A stretch of DNA of 64,000 nt. Source: an uncultured Ferrimonas sp. Its GTDB lineage: Bacteria; Pseudomonadota; Gammaproteobacteria; Enterobacterales; Shewanellaceae. This document shows positions 15,408 through 24,273 of the stretch, piece by piece; position 1 is the first letter of the stretch, and each line of letters opens with the position of its first letter. Below the pieces are notes generated by a model, which was given only the letters and a program-made list of their open reading frames with translations, was not told where the DNA came from and made no database searches. The DNA lies in NCBI RefSeq assembly GCF_947489035.1, contig NZ_CANLCI010000010.1, positions 1 to 64,000 of the forward strand, given 5' to 3'. The position numbers were made by a program, and so were the translations under genes.

Positions 15408-17702
15408 CTAAGAAAATAACCCTTTCAGGCTGATGCCTCTTCTCGCTACGGCTTTGAAACCTTGTTCCTGCTTACGCTTACGGCTGTATTGATAATCATC
15501 GTAATAATTCAGGCCGCTGTAGGCCGCGTGGCGATCGATGCCATTGAGGATCAGCCCGCTGATCTTGGCGTCTTTTTGTTGCAGCCGCTGCTGGGCTAAC
15601 GCTAACTCTTTGGTGGTGGAGTGCTGCTGTTTCAGCACCATTAAACGGGTGCCAGCGTGGCGGGCGATGATGCTGGGATCGGTCACGGCCAGCAGTGGTG
15701 GGGTGTCGATCAACACCACATCAAACACCTTATTGGCCCATTGCAGCAGTTGCTCAAAGCGCGGATGCTGCAACAGCTCGGTTGGGTTGGTCGGCACCGC
15801 GCCACGGGGAATGATGGTGAGGTTGCTTACGGTGCTGCGGCGCAACGCTTCAGCGCGGCTGATGTTGCCTTGCAGGTATTCGGTAAGGCCGTTGTCGTAG
15901 TGGGTGCCAAAAGCCCGTTGCAGGTAGCCCATTCGCAGATCCGCGTCAATCACCAACACCCGTTGCCCTGCTAAGGCCATCACCGTGGCTAAGTTGGCTA
16001 CGGTAAAGCTTTTGCCAATGTTGGGGGAGGGGCCCGTTATCATCACTACCTTGTTGTCGGCCTGCACTAGCGGGCGGTGCAAACTGGCGTGCAGACTGCG
16101 TAGGGCTTCGACGGCGAGATCTTGCGGTGCCGCTAACGGCAATAGGGCGTGGGCACCGTTTAAGCGCTGCTGCAACGGCCGCTTGCGCTGCTGCGTCTCT
16201 AATCGGCGTGCGGCTTTGCTTTGGGGTACGCTGGCCAATACCGGATAGCCCAGTTCTTCCAATTGCTTGGGGTTATCTACTCGGCTCAGCAGCATCAGTC
16301 GCAGTAAGGCAATTGCCACGCTAGCCATGGCGCCCAGTAGCGTTGCCAACACCACAATTAACGCCTTCTTCGGTTTGATCGGAGCCGGATTAAGTTGGGC
16401 GTGATCCAGCACGCGCACTGTGCCACTGGTGCCTTCGCGCAGCAGCTCCAGTTCCTGTTTTTGCTTCAGCAGCGACAGGTAGATCTGTTGATTCAGTTCA
16501 ACGTCATGCTGAAAGCGGACGATCTGCTGTTGAGTCTTGGGCAGTTGCTCCACCACCTTATTCATCTGTTTACGGCGCTCAAGCAAAGATTGCTTCTGCT
16601 TGCTCAGGGTCTGAAAGTTTGGGTGCTCCGGGGTAAACAGCACCGCCAACTCTGCCTCTTTCGCCTCTAAATCGGCGATCTCCGCTTCCACTCCCACCAA
16701 CTGATCCAGCACTCGCTGGGATTCCATTGACACATTGACCGATTGCACGCTCAGCTGATAATCATTCAGCGCTTGTTCTGCCCGCCGCAGTTTCGTTTGC
16801 ACTTGCGGCAGCTGGGTGGCTAAGAAATCGATGCTTTGCTGTGCCTGCGCCGCCATCCGTTTCAGGTTTTGTTCAAGGTAGTTGTTGGTGATGCTATCCA
16901 GAATCCGAGTCAAACTGGCTTTGTTCTGCCCTTGCAGCGAGAGTGCCAGCATGTTCGATTGCTTTCCCCGCTCTGCCACTTGCAGCTGCCCAGCTAAGGA
17001 GCGAATGGCACTAAAGCGCGGTAACTTCGTGAGCAAAAATTCACTTTGATAGTTGGCTTGCAGTGCCGAGATCAGCACGCTAATGCCGTTGGCTTTAGCC
17101 AGTTGCCCCACTTGGCCGCGTAAGATCAAGTTGTCGGCGCCATCAAGCAGGCGATAACGGCCGCCATCCTCCGCCACCACCCGCAGCGGCACACCGAGCC
17201 AGATCTCGGGCACGTCAAAGATCTGCAGTTGCAAATAGCTGCCACCCCATTGGTATTTGGGCTCTAACCATGGCTCGGCCGGTTTGATGCCGTGATAGCG
17301 GCGGGCTGCCGCGGCGCCGAACAGGGGCAGGTATACCGGTGTAACTTGGTTTTGCAGCGCCAATTGATCCACGGTTAAGCCCAGCACCAATCGCGACTTA
17401 AGCACCTCGATCTCGGTTTGCACTGAGGACTCCACCGCCACCAGTTGGTTGGCCTCATCCACCCCTGGGGTGGTTTCCGTGCGTTGATCCAGCTGAATTA
17501 AAGCGTCGGCGCGGTAGGTGGGGGCGATGCTGCTGGCAACGAGGATCCCCAGTACGCAGGCGCAGAGGGTGCCGCCGAGGATCAGCCAGCGGTCAATGCG
17601 AAAGATTGACAGCAACTGGCCCAGATCGATCTCGTCGTCCTGAAGGGCTGGTGCGGTTTTGGCTGCTAAGGCTTGATCTGGCGCTGCGTGGGGTTCCGTC
17701 AT
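15408..17702 (-). CDS. Polysaccharide co-polymerase / tyrosine autokinase (Wzc-like)
   Basis: A 764-residue inner-membrane protein. Wzz domain at about 22-110 with the first transmembrane segment around 40-58, a long periplasmic coiled-coil region (about 280-420, RRAEQALNDYQLSV, LEAKEAELAVLF), a second membrane segment around 447-470 (PIKPKKALIVVLATLLGAM) and a cytoplasmic BY-kinase. Walker A is GPSPNIGKS with Lys564, Walker A' is VLVIDADLR near 586, and Walker B is VVLIDTPP. The C-terminus has a tyrosine cluster (Tyr728, 733, 734, 737, 739), the autophosphorylation site in this family. It controls chain length and export with the Wza-like protein encoded three bases upstream in the same operon. 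No cognate phosphatase gene is adjacent. Confidence 0.93.
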   Translation of the reverse strand: MTEPHAAPDQALAAKTAPALQDDEIDLGQLLSIFRIDRWLILGGTLCACVLGILVASSIAPTYRADALIQLDQRTETTPGVDEANQLVAVESSVQTEIEVLKSRLVLGLTVDQLALQNQVTPVYLPLFGAAAARRYHGIKPAEPWLEPKYQWGGSYLQLQIFDVPEIWLGVPLRVVAEDGGRYRLLDGADNLILRGQVGQLAKANGISVLISALQANYQSEFLLTKLPRFSAIRSLAGQLQVAERGKQSNMLALSLQGQNKASLTRILDSITNNYLEQNLKRMAAQAQQSIDFLATQLPQVQTKLRRAEQALNDYQLSVQSVNVSMESQRVLDQLVGVEAEIADLEAKEAELAVLFTPEHPNFQTLSKQKQSLLERRKQMNKVVEQLPKTQQQIVRFQHDVELNQQIYLSLLKQKQELELLREGTSGTVRVLDHAQLNPAPIKPKKALIVVLATLLGAMASVAIALLRLMLLSRVDNPKQLEELGYPVLASVPQSKAARRLETQQRKRPLQQRLNGAHALLPLAAPQDLAVEALRSLHASLHRPLVQADNKVVMITGPSPNIGKSFTVANLATVMALAGQRVLVIDADLRMGYLQRAFGTHYDNGLTEYLQGNISRAEALRRSTVSNLTIIPRGAVPTNPTELLQHPRFEQLLQWANKVFDVVLIDTPPLLAVTDPSIIARHAGTRLMVLKQQHSTTKELALAQQRLQQKDAKISGLILNGIDRHAAYSGLNYYDDYQYSRKRKQEQGFKAVARRGISLKGLFS

Positions 17703-17705
17703 CGG

Positions 17706-18842
17706 TTAGCTGCCAAACAGGTTATCAAGCTGATTAAGGCTTTGAATGGTAGGCAGCAGCAACTGCACGACGTCGTTCCAGCGGGCCAGCGGAGCCTTGG
17801 TTACGTACACCACATCTTGCGGCTCTAACGGAAAGCGCTGCGCCAGTAAAAAGGCGCTGGCGTCGCTGGCATTGAGCTGAAATATTTTGGCCAACATCCC
17901 TTGGCTGGACGGCACACTGCGCAGCACAAAAACGCCGCTGGCATCGGCGTGTTGCTCATCCAAGCCGCCGCTGCCTGCTAACGCTTGGGCTAACGACATG
18001 CCGGTGCGATTAATGGTGAGCGCCTGCGGTTTGCTCACTTCACCCATCACAAACACCTGCAGATGATCGTTGCGGGGAATGTGGATCACATCGTTGTGGC
18101 GCAGCAACTGGTTTTCGCTCATGTCGCCATACTGGTAGATCTGCCGCAGCGACAGAGTGTGCACCTTACCATCGCGGGTTAGATTTACCCGCTGCCAATC
18201 CGCCGCTTCCGATAAGCCGCCAACTTTATTGACCGCATCCACCAAGGTCAGTGGCACATTGCTGATCGCCACCTGCCCAGGCTGAGCCACTTCGCCGGTC
18301 ACGTACACCCGCTGGCTGCGAAAACCGGCAACGGCCACATCCACCTGCGGCGATTCCACCACTCGGCTTAGGCGCTTGGTGAGCACGTCGCGGATCTGCG
18401 TGACGGTCATGCCCGCCACAAACAGTTTGCCAACGTAGGGATAAAAGATGGTGCCGTCGTTGTGCACCCAGTTTCCCGAATCTTCGGCGCTGCGAAAAGA
18501 ACCGGCGGGAATGGTTAACTCGGGGTGATCCCACACGGTAATGTTCAGCACATCACCGCGGCCCACCACGTAATCATAATTGGCCAGGGCACGGTCTAAT
18601 TTGGGGTTGGGGCGGCTGCGCTGGCCGTCGTTGCCGCTACCGTTATTAAGCGTAAGCTGGCTTATCAGCATCGCAGTGATCGGCTGCACTAACACCGAAC
18701 CATCTGCGGCCGATTGCAGCGGCGTGAAAGGGGGAGGGGGCGCCGAAGCCAGGTGGCTACCAGGGCTCAAACTGCAGCCGCTCAGCAGCAAGAGGGTGGC
18801 GCAGGTAAACAGCCACATGCGGTGCTTTAAAAAAGAGTTCAC
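17706..18842 (-). CDS. Polysaccharide export outer-membrane lipoprotein (Wza-like)
   Basis: A 378-residue lipoprotein (lipobox LLSG-Cys23). The polysaccharide export domain begins DYVVGRGDVLNITVWDHPEL and contains VHNDGTIFYPYVGKL; two SLBB-type domains follow (VYVTGEVAQPGQVAIS and VFVMGEVSKPQALTIN). The C-terminal part probably inserts into the outer membrane, as in Wza. The start is GTG at 18842, because AAGGA lies six bases upstream; a TTG two codons earlier is open but has no spacing. It forms an operon with the Wzc-like kinase (stop three bases before its ATG). Together they form the trans-envelope exporter. Confidence 0.93.
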   Translation of the reverse strand: MNSFLKHRMWLFTCATLLLLSGCSLSPGSHLASAPPPPFTPLQSAADGSVLVQPITAMLISQLTLNNGSGNDGQRSRPNPKLDRALANYDYVVGRGDVLNITVWDHPELTIPAGSFRSAEDSGNWVHNDGTIFYPYVGKLFVAGMTVTQIRDVLTKRLSRVVESPQVDVAVAGFRSQRVYVTGEVAQPGQVAISNVPLTLVDAVNKVGGLSEAADWQRVNLTRDGKVHTLSLRQIYQYGDMSENQLLRHNDVIHIPRNDHLQVFVMGEVSKPQALTINRTGMSLAQALAGSGGLDEQHADASGVFVLRSVPSSQGMLAKIFQLNASDASAFLLAQRFPLEPQDVVYVTKAPLARWNDVVQLLLPTIQSLNQLDNLFGS

Positions 18843-19180
18843 TGCCAATCCTTGTTACTTATGCTGTGGCTTCGTTGTTGCCGCCATCTTATTTTCCGCC
18901 GCTTAACTGCAACGACGGCCTGAGTTTATTGCTTTTTTGTTACAATTGGATGAATCCATGTTCGTGCGATGTCGCTGTAAGGGATGGCTTTCCAGTGATT
19001 TTCACTGTACTGCGGCGGCCTTCCAGTGCTTGTTGTTGCGAGTCGCACCAATTGCACTGGCCAAGTTGCCGATATGTAAAATATCGGTTCTAGATCAATT
19101 TTCTTTAGCTTTTTCTGTGCTGGCTTTTTCTTCAGGATCGCCCACTGTTAATCAAGGGACTTTTAGGTAAGGGGAATGCA
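18843..19180. other. Divergent promoter region between wza-like and Omp85-like genes
   Basis: About 340 bases without a plausible gene. The part before the right-hand gene is T-rich (TCAATTTTCTTTAGCTTTTT). No JUMPstart-like motif or clear palindrome was seen. Confidence 0.4.
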
Positions 19181-20734
19181 GTGGCACGTTGGTGGTGGCT
19201 CGGGGCAGTTTGCACAACCGCAGCAGTGGCCGAGCCCAGTGTGCAGCTTTCCCAATGCCTGCCGATCGAGTACCAACTTAAGCGCCACACCGTATTTGAT
19301 CCCAACGATCACAGCTTCTCTTGGTTCCACCGCTTGGGCAATCAGCTGCATTTTCTGACCAAAGAGCAAACCATCAATACCGAGCTGAACGCCTTTCCTA
19401 TCTGCGAGATCAGCGACGATTCCCTGTATGAGGTTGAACGCCACCTGCGCGGTAAACGCTATTTCCGCGATGCCAAAGTTACCGCCCAGCAAGGCAACCA
19501 AGTGTTGGTTGAAACCTGGGATACCTGGTCGCTGTTGCCGATCATCGAATTTTCCCGCTCCGCCGGAGAAAACGAATTTACCGCCGGCATTAAAGACAGC
19601 AACTTAGGCGGTTACGGAGTGGATGCCGAGTTGGTCTATTTCGATGATTACCAGCGCAGTGGCTATGAACTGAAACTGAAAGCGCCGCTGTATGGCTGGG
19701 ATAACTACTACGGCCGGATGGCGCTGGCGGATACCGAAGATGGCGATCGCATGCTGCTGGAGCTGAGCAAACCGTTCTTGGGCAGCTTATCGCAGCAGGC
19801 GATGTTGGCCGGGGCAGAGTTGGACGATCGCATCGACGCCATTGATCAAAACGATCAAGAGGTGAACCGGTTTCGGCACCAGCTTGAGCGTTATCAAGCG
19901 TGGTATGGCTGGGCGCCGGTGCTGTGGCGTCATCATAGCCGCCGCTTTCAATTGGGGTTTACCCACGAACGCCACCGCTTTACGAACGACAACGGATCCA
20001 CCGCGTTGCTGCCGCAAGATCGGCAACTGGATCTGCTTTGGGCAGGGGTACGCTGGCATCAAGACCGCTTCCAGCGCCGGCAGAACCTGTTCTTAATCAA
20101 CACCACCGAAGACGTTAATCTGGGTTGGACTGCGCAGCTGCGCTTGGGGTGGAGTTTCAGCGATAACGAACAAGGGGAATACGCCGAGTTCAGCTTTGAT
20201 AAGGGCACCGAATTGAGCGAGTCGCTGCTGTGGCTAACCCAGTTTCAGTGGCGCGATCAGCCCAACGCCACCGAGCAATCGCATTTTGCCTCTTTCACCA
20301 ACGAGTTGTTTTACTCCCTGGGGGAGTCTTGGCGCTGGTACGGCAAGTGGGCCAGCCGCTGGAGTGATAATCTGCCGCTGGATACCCCGAATGCGCTGGG
20401 GGGCTTTACTGGGCTGCGGGGCTACCCAGCGGAATATCAGCATGGCGACAGCGTTAACTTGCTGACCACCGAGCTGCGCTATTACCCCGGCATCGATATC
20501 TGGCAGCTGGCGGAGGTGGCCGGTACGGTGTTCTACGACATCGGCCGCGCCAGTGGTGGCTCGGATTACCCCAACAACCCCGCTGGCGTATTGCAAAGCG
20601 TTGGGGTTGGCCTGCGCTTTTACATCAGTCACGGTGGCCGTAACGTCCTGCATCTGGATTTTGCCCGTCCCATCAGCGATAACGACAACGTGAATGAGTG
20701 GGAATGGCGGGCCGTGGCGCGGCGGCGATTTTAG
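19181..20734 (+). CDS. Omp85-superfamily outer-membrane barrel protein (BamA/TamA-like)
   Basis: A 517-residue secreted beta-barrel. After a short signal (GAVCTTAAVAEP) comes one POTRA-like module (about 75-120: ISDDSLYEVERHLRGKRYF, AKVTAQQGNQVLVETWDTW), then repeated amphipathic strands. The hallmark loop-6 motif of Omp85 proteins is present as GFTGLRGYP (about 407-415), and the last strand ends ARRRF with a terminal Phe. Such proteins fold or translocate other outer-membrane proteins or lipids; the short POTRA region argues against BamA itself. GTG start with AAGGGG six bases upstream. Its place between the Wza/Wzc-like exporter and galE suggests a link to surface polysaccharide, but this is inferred from context. 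Confidence 0.75.
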   Translation: MARWWWLGAVCTTAAVAEPSVQLSQCLPIEYQLKRHTVFDPNDHSFSWFHRLGNQLHFLTKEQTINTELNAFPICEISDDSLYEVERHLRGKRYFRDAKVTAQQGNQVLVETWDTWSLLPIIEFSRSAGENEFTAGIKDSNLGGYGVDAELVYFDDYQRSGYELKLKAPLYGWDNYYGRMALADTEDGDRMLLELSKPFLGSLSQQAMLAGAELDDRIDAIDQNDQEVNRFRHQLERYQAWYGWAPVLWRHHSRRFQLGFTHERHRFTNDNGSTALLPQDRQLDLLWAGVRWHQDRFQRRQNLFLINTTEDVNLGWTAQLRLGWSFSDNEQGEYAEFSFDKGTELSESLLWLTQFQWRDQPNATEQSHFASFTNELFYSLGESWRWYGKWASRWSDNLPLDTPNALGGFTGLRGYPAEYQHGDSVNLLTTELRYYPGIDIWQLAEVAGTVFYDIGRASGGSDYPNNPAGVLQSVGVGLRFYISHGGRNVLHLDFARPISDNDNVNEWEWRAVARRRF

Positions 20735-20890
20735 AGTGCGATGCGGATTCACGCGCATTAACGCCAAATAACGCAAACCCATACGGCAAAGGCTTACATT
20801 GATGTTGGCATAACGCATACAAAGGAGTAACCCCTATTTAGCTAAAAACGCGGTATCATTCGCGCCATAGAGTTACGTGATAATGGAAAG

Positions 20891-21913
20891 ATGATGAGCA
20901 AAGTATTGGTTACCGGTGGTGCCGGTTACATTGGCAGTCACACCTTGGTGGAATTGCTGCAAAGCGGCAACGACGTGGTGGTGTTGGATAATTTAAGCAA
21001 CAGCTCGGAAGAGTCGTTGCGCCGAGTTGAGCAGATCACTGGCCAAACCGTCAGTTTTTACCAAGGCGATATTCTGGATGACAAGATCCTCGCCACCATC
21101 TTTGCCGAACATCAAATCGGCTCGGTCGTGCATTTTGCCGGCTTGAAAGCGGTAGGCGAGTCGGTCGCGCACCCTATCCGTTACTACCAAAACAACGTTA
21201 CCGGCACCTTGTCGCTGTGCAACGCCATGGCCAAAGCAGGCGTATTTAACTTGGTGTTCTCCTCCTCGGCCACCGTGTATGGCGATCCGGCCTCGTTGCC
21301 GATCAAAGAAGACTTTCCCGTTGGCGCCACCACTAATCCGTACGGCACCAGCAAATACATGGTCGAGCGGGTGTTGCAAGATCTGTACGTGTCCGATAAC
21401 CGCTGGAACATCGCCATCTTGCGCTACTTCAACCCTGTCGGCGCCCACGAAAGCGGCTTGATTGGTGAAGATCCTAACGACATCCCCAACAACCTGATGC
21501 CGTTCATCAGCCAAGTGGCGGTGGGCAAGCGGCCACAGCTGGCGGTGTTTGGCAACGATTATGACACCGTTGATGGCACCGGCGTGCGCGATTACATCCA
21601 CGTAGTCGACTTGGCCATTGGCCACTTAAAAGCATTGGATAAACTGCAAAGCGAACCCGGGGTGGTGATCTACAACCTTGGTACCGGCATTGGTTACAGC
21701 GTGCTGCAGATGGTGCAGGCGTTTGAGCAGGGCAGCGGCCAAGCGGTGCCTTATCAGTTGGTGGCGCGTCGCCCAGGAGACATCGCCGCCTGTTACGCCG
21801 ATCCGAAATTGGCCGAGCAAGAGCTGGGCTGGAAAGCCACTCGCGGCGTGGCCGAGATGACCAAAGACACCTGGCGCTGGCAGTCGAAAAACCCGAACGG
21901 TTACAGCGAGTGA
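20891..21913 (+). CDS. galE: UDP-glucose 4-epimerase
   Basis: A 340-residue extended short-chain dehydrogenase. The NAD-binding GGAGYIGSH is at the N-terminus, DNLSNS binds the cofactor ribose, and the catalytic Ser/Thr stretch SSSATVYG precedes the Tyr-Lys pair in YGTSKYMVE. The [16 protein letters not shown] and [13 protein letters not shown] motifs are typical of GalE. It interconverts UDP-glucose and UDP-galactose in the cytoplasm, supplying precursors for surface polysaccharide and galactose metabolism. ATG at 20891 has GGAAAG close upstream; ATG at 20894 is equally possible. A strong bidirectional terminator follows. Confidence 0.97.
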   Translation: MMSKVLVTGGAGYIGSHTLVELLQSGNDVVVLDNLSNSSEESLRRVEQITGQTVSFYQGDILDDKILATIFAEHQIGSVVHFAGLKAVGESVAHPIRYYQNNVTGTLSLCNAMAKAGVFNLVFSSSATVYGDPASLPIKEDFPVGATTNPYGTSKYMVERVLQDLYVSDNRWNIAILRYFNPVGAHESGLIGEDPNDIPNNLMPFISQVAVGKRPQLAVFGNDYDTVDGTGVRDYIHVVDLAIGHLKALDKLQSEPGVVIYNLGTGIGYSVLQMVQAFEQGSGQAVPYQLVARRPGDIAACYADPKLAEQELGWKATRGVAEMTKDTWRWQSKNPNGYSE

Positions 21914-21961
21914 TCGGGTGTTCGTGGGGCGTTTAAGTGCGCCATTGTTATCGCGAATAGA

Positions 21962-21991
21962 AAAGGGGCCGCTCATCTGAGCGGCCCCTTT
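21962..21991. terminator. Bidirectional rho-independent terminator
   Basis: Fourteen-bp stem AAAGGGGCCGCTCA/TGAGCGGCCCCTTT with a two-base loop between convergent galE and the alpha-glucosidase gene. A T-run is present on the minus-strand side (CCCCTTTTC). Confidence 0.88.
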
Positions 21992-22010
21992 GGTTTGTTG
22001 TGAGGGAGAA

Positions 22011-23639
22011 TCACAACTTGGCGTAAAAAACACCGTAGGCAGGAAACCGCAAGTGACCATCCACCAGCTGCGCGCTGGCCAGGCCATGATCCAAATCTAC
22101 GATGGGAGCACTCGAACCGAATGTGACAAACTGGTGCTCAAAATCGACCGGCGCATTACTCATGTTAAAGCCGCACAGTAAGGTGTCGCCGTGGTGTTGA
22201 CGAGTAAACAACAGCAGCGGTTCGGGGGCATCAATAAACTCGATGTCGCCGTATTGCAGTGCCGGCTGCTGCTGTCGCCACTGGGTAAAGCGGCGGAATT
22301 GGTTAAGCACCGATTGCGGATCCTCGTGCTGCGTATCGACCGCTAGGCGCTGATGATCGCTGGGCACCGGCAACCACGGCGTATTGGCCGAGAAACCGCC
22401 ATGGGCACGGTTGTGGTGCCACGGCATTGGGGTGCGGCAACCATCGCGGCCTTTGAAGTTAGGCCAAAAGGTGATGCCGTAGGGATCTTGCAGCTGCTCA
22501 AACGGCACATCCGCTTCGGTTAAGCCCAGCTCTTCCCCTTGGAACAAACACACGCTGCCACGTAATGAAGTCACCATCGCGGTCACCATCTTACACATCG
22601 CCTCGCTGCGCTCGCCGTGATTCCAGCGGCTGGCAACGCGCATCACATCGTGATTGCTGACCGACCAACAAGGCCAGCCTTGGCTTACACGAGATTCCAA
22701 GGTCGAGACCGTATTGCGAATGTAACTGGCGCTGGCGTCGTCGGTGAGCAGTTCGAAGCTGTAACCCATGTGCAAACGACCGGCTTCGGTGTACTCGGCC
22801 ATGGTGGCCAGCGAATCTTCCGACGAGATCTCCCCCAGCGCTGCCGTGCCGGGGTAGCGATCCAGCAGCGCCCGCAACCGCTCTAAAAAGGCCACGTTTT
22901 CCGGCTGAGTGTTGTTGTACAGGTGCTTTTGGTAAGCGTAAGGGTTGTCTTCAGAGAAGCCGCGACCCACCCGCTCGTGGGGCTGCTTGCCGGGGTTATC
23001 CCGCAATTGCTTATCGTGGAAGCAGAAGTTAATTGCATCCAAGCGCAAGCCATCCACCCCCAGCTGCAGCCAAAATTCGACGTTATCCAACATCGCTTGC
23101 TGCACATCGGGGTTGTGGAAGTTCAGATCCGGCTGGCTGCTTAAAAAGTTGTGCAGGAAGTATTGCTCACGCCGCGGCTCCCACTGCCACGCTACGCCAC
23201 CAAAGATCGACAGCCAGTTGTTGGGCGGGGTGCCATCCATGTTGGGATCGGCCCACACGTACCAATCGGCTTTTGGGTTGGTCTTATCTTCGCGGCTCTC
23301 TAGAAAGTAATCGTGCTGATCCGAAGTGTGGCTAAGCACCTGATCAATCATCACCTTAAGCCCCAATTGATGGGCTTTGGCCAGCATCTGTTTGAAATCA
23401 TCTAGAGTGCCGAACATCGGATCGACGTTGCGGTAGTCGGCAATGTCATAGCCAAAATCTTTCATCGGCGAAGTAAAAAACGGCGAGATCCAGATGGCAT
23501 CAACCCCAAGCCCGGCCACGTAATCCAGCTTGGCGGTGATCCCGGGAATGTCGCCGATACCATCGTGGTTGCTGTCGGCAAAGCTGCGCGGATAGATCTG
23601 ATAAATGAGGGCGCCACGCCACCATTGGGTCGAATTCAT
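22011..23639 (-). CDS. Alpha-glucosidase, GH13 family (subfamily 23-like)
   Basis: A 542-residue cytoplasmic enzyme without signal peptide. The GH13 signature regions are intact: DQVLSHTS (region I), GLRLDAINFCFHD with nucleophile Asp201, LGEIS with acid/base Glu270 and VSNHD with Asp331. The stretch DAINFCFHDKQLRDNP is typical of subfamily 23 alpha-glucosidases from marine and plant-associated bacteria (for example Halomonas), which release glucose from maltose and short oligosaccharides. It supplies substrate for the glucokinase encoded in the same locus. It is divergent from the TonB receptor gene; a LacI-type operator palindrome lies about 95 bases upstream of its start (23733-23746). Confidence 0.93.
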   Translation of the reverse strand: MNSTQWWRGALIYQIYPRSFADSNHDGIGDIPGITAKLDYVAGLGVDAIWISPFFTSPMKDFGYDIADYRNVDPMFGTLDDFKQMLAKAHQLGLKVMIDQVLSHTSDQHDYFLESREDKTNPKADWYVWADPNMDGTPPNNWLSIFGGVAWQWEPRREQYFLHNFLSSQPDLNFHNPDVQQAMLDNVEFWLQLGVDGLRLDAINFCFHDKQLRDNPGKQPHERVGRGFSEDNPYAYQKHLYNNTQPENVAFLERLRALLDRYPGTAALGEISSEDSLATMAEYTEAGRLHMGYSFELLTDDASASYIRNTVSTLESRVSQGWPCWSVSNHDVMRVASRWNHGERSEAMCKMVTAMVTSLRGSVCLFQGEELGLTEADVPFEQLQDPYGITFWPNFKGRDGCRTPMPWHHNRAHGGFSANTPWLPVPSDHQRLAVDTQHEDPQSVLNQFRRFTQWRQQQPALQYGDIEFIDAPEPLLLFTRQHHGDTLLCGFNMSNAPVDFEHQFVTFGSSAPIVDLDHGLASAQLVDGHLRFPAYGVFYAKL

Positions 23640-23732
23640 CGCCGTTTCCTTACTAAAGCTTGAGGCAGTGGCCAGCGCGACTGCTACGAAATTGCAGCAT
23701 ACGGTAACTGACTCACATCCGTAGAGTCACTG

Positions 23733-23746
23733 TGCATACGTATGCA
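23733..23746. promoter_or_regulatory. LacI-family operator, alpha-glucosidase side
   Basis: Perfect 14-bp palindrome TGCATACGTATGCA with the central CG typical of LacI-family sites. Matches the sites at 24114 and 36625 at 13 of 14 positions. Confidence 0.75.
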
Positions 23747-24113
23747 GCTTGGCACCGGCTGGAATGGGGGGGCTGCAGGCGGTCAGCTGAGGTTGCGCTT
23801 TTATATTTAAGCTATTGATATTTAACTTAAATATCTTGTTTCCTTGGCGTTTATACTGAGCCGAAAAGTTCTCTGCAGCGAACAATGTTGCGGCAATGGA
23901 TGCAATCGCCGCCGTTTACGGGGTGTTTTTTCAGCAATGCGTTCGGCGGATGTGCGATTGCGTGCAAAAGTGTGAATTTATTTTATTTGCCTTGATCCGT
24001 TTCGAGTAATTGCTCTGGAATGCGCGTTTGGCTGGGAAAAAGTGTGAGTTAGCCCCCATGCGCTTGTTTCATTTTGGGGCACTATCTGGGGCCAAATCGT
24101 GGCTGCGGGGCTT

Positions 24114-24127
24114 TGAATACGTATGCA
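24114..24127. promoter_or_regulatory. LacI-family operator, TonB-receptor side
   Basis: TGAATACGTATGCA, identical to the site at 36625-36638. Located about 147 bases upstream of the receptor start. The probable binder is the LacI-type regulator encoded at 39887-40942. Confidence 0.75.
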
Positions 24128-24273
24128 TAACATTGTTCACAGCTCGGCACGGTGATTACCATCGCTCTAAACCAACCTGGCTGACAAGTTGTGGGCACTG
24201 GCATTAAGAGGAATTGCCAAGTGTTTGGTGGTGGCAGCCAAGGATGAAACTAAACCTCAAAGGGATAATAAAC

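Larger units (their letters stand above)
23640..24273. promoter_or_regulatory. Divergent regulatory region of the maltodextrin locus
   Basis: A 634-base region between the divergent alpha-glucosidase and TonB-receptor genes, with no plausible gene. It contains two LacI-type palindromes (23733-23746 and 24114-24127) and an AT-rich stretch at 23800-23850 (TTATATTTAAGC, TTTAACTTAAATATC). A short transcribed leader before the receptor is likely. Confidence 0.7.
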
